This document shows positions 1 to 11,900 of a stretch of DNA of 64,000 nucleotides, in pieces (positions within the stretch are counted from its first letter, which is position 1; each line of letters begins with the position of its first letter). The stretch comes from Acanthaster planci (Eukaryota; Echinodermata; Asteroidea; Valvatida; Acanthasteridae), in the NCBI RefSeq assembly GCF_001949145.1, contig NW_019091486.1, positions 1,153,699 to 1,217,698 on the forward strand. The letters run 5' to 3'. The notes beneath the pieces were generated by a model, which was given only the letters and a program-made list of their open reading frames with translations, was not told the DNA's origin and searched no databases. The position numbers and the translations under genes were made by a program.

Positions 1-1689
1 AGTGTTAGGATTAATTTTCAATACACACTAAATTGAGAAGGTTTGTTAAATATGCATGCAAGCACATACTACGTGTGCATGTACATATATATATGCAATG
101 TTTACATATCTGCAAACATGTACATGTACCAGTGTGGGAACATCAGTAATTAACCTACATGTACAAATACAGTGTACTTCAACAGTGTACATGTGCATTC
201 AAAGCATAACAAAGTCTGTCCCCACTTCAACAAACGCATCCTCTCACTCTGTGAAAACAACAGACAGAAGGTGTAAACACAGGAAAGGGTATATGTACAC
301 CAGAGTGGGGAGGGGCAACATTTTGATTCAAGCCAGACATGCAGGCAGCGGATACTCCCTCTCGGCAGGGGAAATCACAAAATTTCCCCCCCCCCGGCTG
401 GGGTTTTAACGTGGCACGCTTGTCCCCTCCCCCCACTTACAGTACTTGCAGAGGTCAAGCCCAGCAGGTTCAACAACAACAGCTGGACCCCTAAGGGTAG
501 AGAGCACACGGGATACAGCCAATTTGGTGCTATCTTGAGGTGGTAGAGAAGCTCCGAACAGCATGCATGTTTGTGATGGAATATTTTGGCATCGGGTGAC
601 AGTGCAAAAGTGTGTTTGACAACGGCATGTCTCATCACCCAGGCCGCTTTCAATGAGCCATTTGTTTCCCATTTGTAGGACGGTGCCTTGATAACGTAAA
701 CACATTTGCCATGGTTCCATTGGTTGAAAAAAGGAAAGGTGCAGGACATTCTTCGACCAGTGCTCTTACTTATAAACCGTGTTTCTGCATGATAAATGAG
801 CAACACAGAGCCCAACCAGAGGAAAAACAGGTGAGCAGCACTATGGCATAAAAACCATTTCAAGTACTAAAAAAAAATATTTATCGAACTGGTAACTGAT
901 ACATGCAAAGCGGAGGCAGCTTACTGTACACACAAAAAATTAATACATGTACTTACAATGTAAAGGGATGGTAATCTCAAAGAACATTTACTCAAATTGC
1001 TTTTTGGGGCAATGAAAGCTTAAGCTGAATAGATACAAGTTCATGTACATGTATCCCCAAAAACTTTGCAAAATTGTCAAATCTGCAAACTCTCCAGCCT
1101 CAAAAGCCTCAAGTTACACAGTCGGCCATTAACTACACATTTAATAATGATTGGTTGGGTCTAGTTTGCCATTTGCATGCACGACCAGCCAAAAAAAAAA
1201 ATACATCAATCACGCTGCACTATGCAGCAGAGAGCCAGGAGAGTACATCTTTCCAAATGATATCCTGTAATTCAACTGTCTTTCAACCTAGAATCATTTG
1301 CACTTCACAATTACACGTAGCATGTGGCCACAGGGAACATCACTGATCAATCACAGGTCAAACAGTGGGTCCTCTGTCACAATTGTACTTGTACAATGTA
1401 TGTGAATGTAAATTACATAAAATACACAAAGCAGCCCATAAATAACGTCATGATTTTTAATAAGCTTGTCACTTTTAACCACTGACAGACAATACTAGTC
1501 CACATCAAATTAGTCCGATGCGCGTAATCATTTTCAGCTGAACATACCTGTGCCACCCCCACATTCCTTTACTGAGCTGTACTTTACAAATTTATGCCGA
1601 TCCTTAATGGTCATTTGTTCCAGATCTGTGCCAACTTTTCTTACTGCATTGTCGCTTGACAGAAAAGCTGGGACAATGTTGTTATTTGC
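1..1689. other. Sequence downstream of the HEAT-repeat gene; no gene seen
   Basis: I find no convincing coding exon here. Open frames on the minus strand at 375-863 lack family features and contain low-complexity runs (polyC near 387, polyA near 1191). This stretch may hold the 3' UTR or further 3' exons of the HEAT-repeat gene. ACATGTAC words occur throughout. Confidence 0.5.
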
Positions 1690-1743
1690 TCAGTGCCCGA
1701 CCTCAGCCCGCAGCTGCTTGAGGGCGACACACTTGCTCAACCT
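1690..1743 (-). CDS. Possible last exon of the HEAT-repeat gene
   Basis: After the exon ending at 2936 (phase 0), the next coding-looking stretch downstream is an 18-codon frame opened by a weak CCGTAG acceptor. It reads RLSKCVALKQLRAEVGH and then a TGA at 1690-1692. The same frame stays open beyond the TGA down to about 1550 (it includes AVRKVGTDLEQMTIKDRH) and ends in a GT donor-like site near 1550. So either this is the true C-terminus, or the real exon lies elsewhere and the TGA is a null allele, an assembly error or simply non-coding sequence. The phrase CVALKQLRAEVG resembles a HEAT helix. The acceptor has a poor pyrimidine tract. Confidence 0.35.
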   Translation of the reverse strand, partial: RLSKCVALKQLRAEVGH

Positions 1744-2935
1744 CTACGGACTAGTTTAAGCCTCTGTGTGTGCACAAACACTTCAAGAATTACTCAAGCA
1801 TTACTAAAGGATGAGAATACATGTCCCCAGTGCTGCAAAGAATATTCGTTTGGACAAGTTTAAACGTCCCCCGCGTAACAACAACGGAAATCTCTGCATG
1901 TTGTCATGTCATTTGGCTTGTGGTTAAGATGTAATGATTACTGGCGGAAGCTAAAAGCAGTTGAGTAATTTAGTGGACTTCTTGTAGCATTTTGTCTTTT
2001 TAAATAATTTTCAGCACCTACACTTTTACCCATCGGTACTTTGAGAAATCAAACATCTGTTTCTGTCACACCGACAGAGTTTGGTTCAAACTGCAAACCA
2101 TCTTGTCTTCTTTCAACTTCAAAGTCTCCCATTACCAAATAAAGTGGTTTTCACCGAGGCAACTGAATTAGCACTTTCCTCCATTATGACAGGCTTTTGA
2201 GTATTACCCTAGCCTTGAGAACACGCTCTCAAATTGAATCAGGAAGACCACAAAGTGCAATCATAATAACATTCCCCTTGCGTTCCTGAGCGGAGTCCTT
2301 GCACGCTTCTTGTTTTTCCACATTCACAAGATTACACTGCAATATTTAGCAATGGCTTTGCCCACTTTAAGGAAGTTGCCATTTCAAGTAAGAACTTTGT
2401 AAAACACTCATCAAAGTGCATGCAGACACAAAAGTACTGTCCAAACACAAGGGGATACATGTACTTTCAAAATCTTGATGTTATTTTTGGAACATTATTT
2501 ATAGGTCATTAGCAATTGGGTGTGCACCATGAAACGGATTTTAGAAAGAGCAAAGTGGTTGTGATGACTGAAAGAGTTACAGTGCCAAACCCAGCAAAGA
2601 ACCACACTCTTCGGATATCTGGCATATCGGCAAATTTTTCTAAAGTGAGTACTCTTGATTGCTTTCCAAGGCTACTTTCCTCATTCCACACACACAAGTT
2701 TATCAAGAAAAACTTGAAGTGCAGCTACATGCATTTACCTGCAGTTTCTCTGTTTTGAACGTGCAGCCTAAATAGCATCACTGAACAAAAACACTGAGAA
2801 ATTGGAACTAACAAGAAGGTGCTGGACTGCTCAAATTGTCATGCAGTGGTAAAGTGTACAACAAGCTGCAAGTTTACATCCCATTCCACTCAATTTATAC
2901 ACCTCTTGACTCAAGGGGAAAAAAAGGAAACCAAC

Positions 2936-5900
2936 CTGCTTGCACACTGTCTCTAAGAGGTGCACATGCTGGGCATAGGTCTGGATCCTTGTAGCCTCTG
3001 CCACCGAGGGCAAGATGGTCCCAACAGTTGCAGCTAACGACTGGATTGACGACAGCTCTGATAACAACTGTATACACCTGGAAACAACAGTGGCAACAGG
3101 GGAAAGAGCTCAAACTCTCTGTCAGTCAACAATGAAATCCACTTGAATCGAAACCACTGTTTCAAGGTCAGAGTGACTGTCCACACCAGTAATGACTTTA
3201 TTTGTTGGAATGCCAAAACTGATCGAAAACCTTCACCAATAAATGCACAGTACAACCTCTCCAACCTTTTTTACAGACTAAGACAAACACTGGAATGAAT
3301 TACATGTAACTGTGGTGCAGTCTCCAAAGAGCTTTTGAGACAGTGGAAAGTTCAGCATTTAAGTTTTCTTCCTGTAACTAATTTTGCCTCATTCTCTACG
3401 GACTAGAGATGACAGATAAAGCAATCACAACAAAAATACTAGATTTAATGTACAACAAAAGGTTAATTACAGATCACACAATTTGCATGGAAGTACTGCT
3501 GACACAGTGAGTGTTTCTTACCCTTCACAAACCTCCCATGGCTCGGACGGTCTCCGGAATTTGTGATCCATGCAGCCTCCCTCCCTCTTGGAGCCCCGCC
3601 CCATCTTGGGTGCCAATGAGCCGCAGGAGTACATCTGGTAAGAAAGACAGAAGCTAGGATCAGGACTGGTGAGCAGGAACAACACATCAAGTTAACTGAA
3701 CTTCACTGGTAGCCACAACAACATGCACAGAATTTCAACTTAGTCTCTACAGGCCAGTTTATTTCACATGGATTTGGATCTCATTCAGCGGTCCCAATGC
3801 TGGTTCGCTCCATCCATTAGGTGGGTTCTGGTGTCACTGAACCAGTGATAGATTACTAATCGAGATTCTGATCAGTGTGAAACTAACAGATCCTACATAG
3901 GCAACAGCATCAACTAATCTAAGGAAGGGGCTATTACTTCAGTGGCACCACTGGTGCGCATTCGCAGACTTGAGTTTGGGCATTCAGGGGACTCATGACA
4001 CCATATCGGTGGCAACGGCATGTAATATGCACATACATGTACCACCTGTCCACCAACATGGCTCCCGATTCCCTGTCTGGATTGGCCTGCAGGTATATGG
4101 AAGGTTTTGCGTGACATTTGGCAGATAATGGTCTTCGTGCACAAGTACATGTACATGTTCTCCCTTGAGCTAGACTGACCTTGAAAGCAACTACTGCCAT
4201 GTGTCCAACTACTGCATATGTTGGGTCCCAACTAAAGTATCTGTCCTAACTGTAGTTGGGACAGTCCAAACACTACAATATTGCCAATGCAGGGCTGGCC
4301 CAACTGAAGCAAAGAGTGCCAGTCGGTGCCATAAGATGGACCAATATCTTTTTAGTTTTGTCATTAGCTCTTGCTGGCAAAATTTAATTTTTACTTGTTC
4401 TATGAATGAAATGATATTCAATGGCACACTTTGGATGGATTCTGCCAGGTGTGAGCTGCAAAACCTTTGAGAAGGTTGAGAAATTTACTGTAGGAATTTG
4501 CCAACTTTAGTCGGGCAAGCCCAACTACAGTTGGGACCGTCCTAACTATAGTTGGGACTGATGCCAAACTTGGGGCATGACACAAATGTGGTAGGCCAGT
4601 GGTGGTCAGATCAAGGAATCCTCGCCCATTAACCAACAGAAGATAAATGTACATGTGTGTCCCAAATCTTGCCCATTCCAACAGTGCCGCGCCGCACGTC
4701 CGTGCCAAAGTGTGCGCAAGTGGTCTACACAACTGTAACGCGTCGTAGCCAGATCAAACAAGCTTGTCCAAGTAACACTTAGTGTTATGTGTGTCCCAAG
4801 CCTTTTATGTTAACATCTCACGAAGTGAAGAGGCATTAAAAAGTATTCCAGACAAAAGAGGCATCTTGCGTTAAAATCAACTTTCAGTGATAAATTTCCC
4901 CTTGCAATTTTCCTTCAGAAATTTTTTACTGTCCCTAACTCTTCACAAAATTTCGCAATCCGTTGAATAGAGGATTGTGTAATAAAAGATTTTGCAGGAC
5001 TGAAGGAATACAGACCAGCCACTGCTTCAGTACTTCATGAGAAAATCGATTCCCCTTAAAATTTCACGGGCGACGAATGCAACCTTAGGTTGCTGCAGAG
5101 CGTGGCAGATCTTTATAAACTCAAGATCGATTCTCTGGAACGTGCCTAGTGAAGTAGGGTTGATAATGCATGACATACATGTACATGTACTAATTTGGAG
5201 GAAATTAATGTTTCCCTCACAACCACATATCCTATTTGTGGTGCGAGTAGGAATGACAGGAACGAGTGGATGACAGCATGATACCTGCTTGTCTGAGTGC
5301 AACTCAATGTCGTTATCTCGTAACCTCTTGGCAACACTGAAGGTTGCGGGCCCCTTGTCGAGGTCACTGTACTTCTCGGAGGTGGCCTTCTGCTGGTCGA
5401 TACCAGAGACTCCTTCCTTGATCTTGTCTACGAGCAGGTTGATAGCCTCCTCGCCTGCGTGGAGAAACAAGCTGGTTACTGTGACATTCCGTCCATGAAA
5501 TGACTCCCGCCTGGCCAAGAATGCATCACAAAGTCTTTTCGCCATTTTAACCACACATATTCATCACTGTCTCACAGCACTACTTCACAGCCACGTAGTT
5601 TTCTTCCATTAGCAACATAAAGAATTGATAGCAGTAGCAACACAACAATAGCATAAGACACAATAACACCAGTAAAGGAAGCCACTTACATAAACCAGCG
5701 TGTTTCGCAAGCAGTTCTAAATTTCTGCAAGCACTTAAACTTCTGGAAACGGTTTAAACACTACAAAAAGAATGCAAGGCTGTAGCTTGAGTGAAACAAT
5801 TGAGCAGGTCTTGCATCCGGAAAGTTATTATTCCCTTTTGCAGTGAAACACCGACGGAACACAATTATCTGCCAGGTTTGACAATAAAGTTGTTTTTTCA

Positions 5901-8900
5901 ACATTCAATTCAAACACAGCGTGCCTCAGGACTTACATGTACATGTACTGTGGAAGAGATTTGGGAAAGCTCAACTCATGTCAAACACTGTTAATAGGAT
6001 GGCAACACACCGGCACTGGCTCCCTTTACTGTGTTTGAAGTCAAGATCACTCATACTGGCGACAGCATAAAAAACACACTGGCTGTATTGTAAGCAACAC
6101 CACAATTTCAGCATCTGCAGCAGAAACTGTGGTCAATAAGCCATTTGTGAGTTAAATTTGAAAAAAATCTGGTACACTGAGTTCTTTAAATTCATCTGAA
6201 CATAACAAAGTTAATTCTCCATACTAAACCACTGTTGCTGTAACTCATGATTTGGGGCAAGCTTTTGCTGAATTACGTAAGAGACGCCTTGCAACAATAC
6301 ACTGTACTCAATGGATTAGAAGGGCACAAAGGAACCATTCCATTCCAGAGATTGTGGTCGCTATGCAAAAGCTTGCCCCAAATCACGAGGTATAGCAACA
6401 GTGTCTTTAGTCTGGGGAATTCAAATTGTGACGTTTCTATGCAATCAAATAACACAGTGTACCAGATTTTATTCAACTTTAACTCGCAAGTGGCTCATTC
6501 CTCCAGGTGACATTGTCACAATCAGTGTTGTATTCCAGTCCATCACAAGTCCCGTCACAAGTCCAGTCACGAGTCCCTTCACAAGGCAAGTCACAAGTCC
6601 CGTCACAAGTCCAGTCACGAGTCACTTCACAAGGCCAGTCACAAGTCCTTTCACAAGTACCGTCACGAGTCCAGTCACGAGTCACTTCACAAGGCCAGTC
6701 ACAAGTCCTTTCACAAGTACCGTCACGAGTCCCTTCACAAGGCCAGTCTTAAGTAACAGGGTGAACAATGACAAAAGAATGCTTTTGTCACAGTTCATTT
6801 GAATAGCTTGTGAATTGGCTAATGACTTGTGACGGACTCCAATACAAAAACTGGTTACAACACTGTTTATTTCCCAAATTCAACTGCAGAAGACCACTGG
6901 CAGAAATAACAACTACGGACATACGCATGTCCGGAGAAGACAACAGACCTACATGTAATACAAAAATGACATAACGCAATGTTTACCGCGGTGCACTTTG
7001 GGTGAAACGGGGTACGACAGTCACGACACATAACGCGCGCTATTGCTAGAACCATGCACATGGCAAATTATCAAAAAGATCCGAAGATTGAGAGGGCCTA
7101 CATTTTCCAAAATGGTTTGTGTTAACTGTTGTATGCCACTGTGTGAATCAAGCACACAACAAATACTGGAGATGCATATTTTCAAGCTACCACGAGACGG
7201 CAAGTTTGCTCCTTCTAAAGTCGCGCAAAGGCTCACATGACTTATGACTCTATCCCCACTTTTCACCGACAACGGACTACGGTAAACACTGTGTTACATC
7301 ATTATGTTTTAGGTCTACTCACCGTAGGCCTTAGCGACATTGACTAGGGCAACGGCGGCACCTTGCCTGACCGAAGGGATGTTATCAGCTAGGTTGGCAA
7401 AGAAAAGTGGGTACAACTTCTCCATACTCGGCCTAATGAGGCAATGAAAAAAGAACTGCTTCTTACTATCAATAAACAAATCAATAAACATATGATTTAT
7501 GAATGAAAAAGGTGGCTCACTACAATTTATGAGAATTTTGACTGCTGGTGATGGCAAACCAGTGTTGTATTTAAGCCTATCGCAAGTCCTTTCACAAGTC
7601 CAGCCCAAATCCCTTTACAAGTCCAGTCACAAGTTCCTTCACAAGGTCAGTCATTAGAAGCAGGGTGAACAATAACCGAAGGCTTTTGTCACAGCTCATT
7701 TGAATAGTTTGTGTATTGGCTTAAGATTGCATGACTTGTGATGGACTTGTGACGGACTCGAGTACAACACCGTGGCATACTTAACACAGGCTTCTATGGG
7801 AGCATGCTAACATCTACTTTCCATAAGTACATGTGCTGTTGCCAGCCACAAGCAAAATATTTCCATATGTGGGCTTAAGTTTGGAAGACTAAGCAACTCC
7901 TTGCAACGTCCCTTGTGGCCAAACAAGGATGCCCTTAGATGAGCGAGCACACACACACCTGGGCCAACTGGCCCATGAATCTTTGCTAATTTGTGTTCCA
8001 GCATAAATAGTTAACCTTGATTTCAATCCAAAAATACAGAATAAGACACGTTTGTTTCCACAAGGGTGAGAACTGATACAAAAATGACAAAAAATAGGCT
8101 TGGAAGTGTTAATGGAAAGGTTGTTGAGGTGTGTGTATGTAGCAATCCATTCAGGATGGCTCGTGAGCAACAGCGGGCACATCTCCAGTAACACAACGTG
8201 TGCTTCAGACACAAGCATCAAGTGCAACCTTCCACACTCCAGCTACCCGTAAGGCTGGTTTTCTGTCCAACATCTGGTTGTGCTATCACGGCCATGATTG
8301 GTCCGGATACCACAGGCCAGGGCTTTAACAGATACATGTACGTTGGTTGAAAGACATCGGCTATTTTGAGGGTGTGGCTAACTTCCACCTTTTGGCAACT
8401 CAGCTGAATCTTTGAGTACGTAATCGAGCAAAGATCATGGCACCGCCAGCAACCCACAACACAATTACATCTCTACTGGTTCGCTTGGAATTTTACTGCA
8501 GAAATTGTACTTAACAACCACAAGTTATGATTTCTTTTCACGTTGTCCTTACCTTGATTCTGTAGGGAAACAACCGACAAAGTTGCCACAAGCCACACAA
8601 GCAGCATCCCTGACCGGCCAGCTGTCATCACTGAAACACTCCAATAAGGCAGCCAGAAGTCGTCCTACAAAGGGTCGCACTACCTCTTTGTTGAGCTGTT
8701 AGTGGGAAGACATAACAGTGCTTATCAGTGTGTGAAATCTTGGGACAAATTTCAGAGTTCAGCTGGGCTGTCTTTAATGTTAAACTATTAATTGACATTA
8801 ACAGCCCTGAATGCCCCTGTGACTCTTTGACTCCTGTGGACTATTTATGGCATTAGGGTTAACACTGTCTGGTGGGTTCTGATGTCACAACATCAGGTAT

Positions 8901-11900
8901 AAAATGTATTCATTCTTGTAGTTGAAACTATCACGAGACCAAAGACAAGATGATGCATAAGACCATTCATATGACCAGTCTCAACAGAGTGAACAACGAC
9001 GAGGGTTTACTTTTGTTGTAGTTCATTTAAATACATGAAGGTCGTGACTTGAATTCAGACTGGAGGTCTTGTGTTAGTCCTGTGGGTTTCTTGTGATGGT
9101 TTTAACCCCTTGACGACGGGAATTTCTTCCCGAAAGCCAACTCCAAGAACTCCAGCCTCGCTTGGCCACGAAGGCCACCTGCCAAACCGCAAATTCTCAG
9201 TTTGTGGCCCTGCGTGCTCTGCACACTTTGAATTACACAGTGAAAAGGCTGATTGTTCGGTGGCATGCGGCTCTACTCAAGCTTCCACATTCCCATTGCC
9301 TCTTTTCAAAGTGAGGNNNNNNNNNNNNNNNNNNNTCTGCCTTCTTTCACCATGTTCGCTCGAGCGTAGGCCGAGAACAATAGCTGAAAAGCAGGCCGAG
9401 GATCTCAATTTTTCCGGCGGCTGTGCCCCCGTCCCGGCGCGAAGGGGTTAAGAAGTCTCAACTACATTGTGCAACACTGCAATTGTTACCACTGTGTAAT
9501 GATGCATGAGTCAGTCTTATAATTGTATAATGTACATGGGTTGATTCACAGGAGTACTGAGGTCTGTCCACGTGGGTTCGAGACCTCCGACTGCCACGGA
9601 CAGGAAGGAGAGCAAGGGGCGTGAGAATGTCTTGAGGAGGGGTCCGCAAGGGGTTTCTACCTTGGATCCTAACTCTGCTATGCAGGCACAGGCAGCCTCC
9701 CTCACAGCGTGGTTGTCTGCATTCGTCTGCTGAATGTAATAATCCACCTGATGACGGAACAAATTCACAAAAAATCACAACCAGACCGTATATGTCACAG
9801 CCCCAGTGGTGAATGTGCTGTATGTACACAGGTGAGTTAGTTTCTGTTTCACGTCCCTAAGGTGTTGCCTGTTGGTCCCCTAAGCGCCACTATTGAAGTC
9901 AAGACCTCGAATGAGACCCTGCCCAAGTCGAGTGCAAGGTGAATAAGGAAAGTTTGTCAGTGCCTTATCTTTGTGCATACGGTACAAAAGAGTTCTGATT
10001 CTGTGATGTTCAAAAGGGTTAAAAAGCAACAATTTAGAAGACGAGGCAATCTGAATTGGTCTAGGATTTTCATCAAAGTCTTTAAAAAACCTTGGGTGCT
10101 TAAACCCTCAATGGTCTAGCATTTTCATCAAAGTCTTTAAAAAGCCTTGGATGCTTAAACCCTCAAAGTACTGAGCCCTCTGATTTCAATATCATTTTAC
10201 ACACAGCCTGGGAAATTAACATGTCATACATGTAAGGTTAATATAACTTGTTCATGTAATAACTCACTGTGAATTTTACAGAATGCTGAGTATATTTCAA
10301 AGATGAACTCACCATATCCGGCATGTTTGCCTCCACCAACTGTTTGCCCTGATCTCCTGTCACCTGCCTCCAGGTGTTCTGGGAGTACGTCCTCACACCT
10401 TCAGCTACATAATACCTGTGCAAATTTCAATAAGACGGGTTTTTTTTATTTGAACATAAAGTGGCTTCAATGCTTCTCAAGCCCTCCTTCCTGGGCCTCG
10501 AATATGTTACAGAGATTGGGAACCAGACTGCTAAGTTTGTTTAGGAAAAGGCCATGTATTTTGCCTGCTTCCTCCTCATAACTAGGAAATGTAACCCAAC
10601 TGCCAATATAACAGGCTGACCATAAATGTAAATGAGATGCATGAAACTGAAGCACCAGTCTAGCTTCAGGAAATGAAACAACGATCTGAAAAACGGCACT
10701 TCACAAGTTGCAGAGTTTCTGATGCCATTCTGTTACAATTTGTTTGTCAAATAATGTCACACACCAGTCTTGCACCTTGACATCATGCGTTCTATTGGCA
10801 AACCATATGGAGACTAGGCTCCGGGGGGGGCACTTGTGCACGAAGCTGATGACTACTCACCTATTCAAACACATCCGCGGCAGGAGAAGAGGAAAAAACT
10901 TCTCTCTGCTCTCGCTGTTGGGGAGGTTGACGAGGAAATTCCTTGTGGCCACCGAACTAGAAAGTCTGACCTAAAAAAAAAAGAAACTCAGACATAAAGT
11001 CTCCTATAAATCCTGACAGAAAGTAAAATAGGGAATTAATGATGTTTAGCACGCTGGACAAATGTGGATAAATGTATTACCGGGGATTTCTTGAACACTG
11101 GTGTCCATTAATCGGTACTCATCTACCTGCACTCACATGAACCTGACCCTCAATGTACCCCGGTACACGTGCATGTGGTACTGTACATTTCTGATATGTG
11201 GTGATTATTATTACATCTTGTCATGCCAACATTTCATTGCTGTGTCTGCAGCAGCTCCTTGTCTTAACCACTTCCTGCCGGGGCAGTTACCAATGTTGAT
11301 GATGCTGGGCCGGGATATTCATCATTTTTTCCTGTTTTTCAAAATTCTTTAAAAATTCCTATCTTCATTTACTGGCCACTTACATACACGTGAAGGACTG
11401 TCTGGCTCAAGTCTAGCCTGACAGACAAAATCTATTGACGTCTAAGTATTTCAGCCAAGCCTGCAGCCTTGTAAAAAGAGCCCAGATTGTGCGGTGTTAT
11501 ATAACTTTCTTTTGTTCACGAACCTTGCTCAGTGTGCTGCTGACCTCTTTTCAATAGGGGCCAGATTAGCATGCAGCGGTGCTGTGTGGCTCATCGCTGC
11601 GGTGGTGGAGTGCATTTCTCCCCGGTAGTAATCCGCTCGCTCTAAATGCCCCAAACCGTGGTATACTGTTTCAAAACAGGGCTGGATTGTCTCCACTTTT
11701 GAGAGTGAAAAAATGTCGGTAATTCCCAGCAGCCTGGTCATTTGTTCAGAGTACGCTCTTTTGTTACAAGGCCCTGTTCCCTTTGTCCGAGTTCAGAGAC
11801 CCTGGCCACGCATATAAAGCATACGTGTCCAGATCCAGAATCCCCAGCAGGGAGTGGTTAAAGCTGTACAGCTCAAGACTGCCAACTTGCCACATAAGGC

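Larger units (their letters stand above)
8915..9479 (+). mobile_element. GTGTTGTA-ended dispersed element, copy 3, split by a TTAA MITE
   Basis: The family body is at 8915-9101 (CTTGTAGTTGAAAC, then GTGACTTGAATTCAGACTGG). The right end is at 9452-9479 (GAAGTCTCAACTACATTG, then GCAACACTG). Between them sits the TTAA-flanked insert at 9106-9447. Removing the insert and one TTAA restores a continuous family copy. Confidence 0.65.

Noticed and set aside
375-863. 162-codon minus-strand frame after the HEAT-repeat gene
   Set aside because: No HEAT pattern, stretches across a polyC/polyG run, and a competing frame (406-720) is as good. Could be 3' UTR.
6540-6747. Regularly spaced repeats that could suggest a CRISPR array
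   Set aside because: Repeats are contiguous with no unique spacers, and the genome is eukaryotic.
6401-6802. Thr/Ser/Val-rich open frames on both strands
   Set aside because: Produced by the GTCACAAGTCC minisatellite, whose unit length keeps several frames open.
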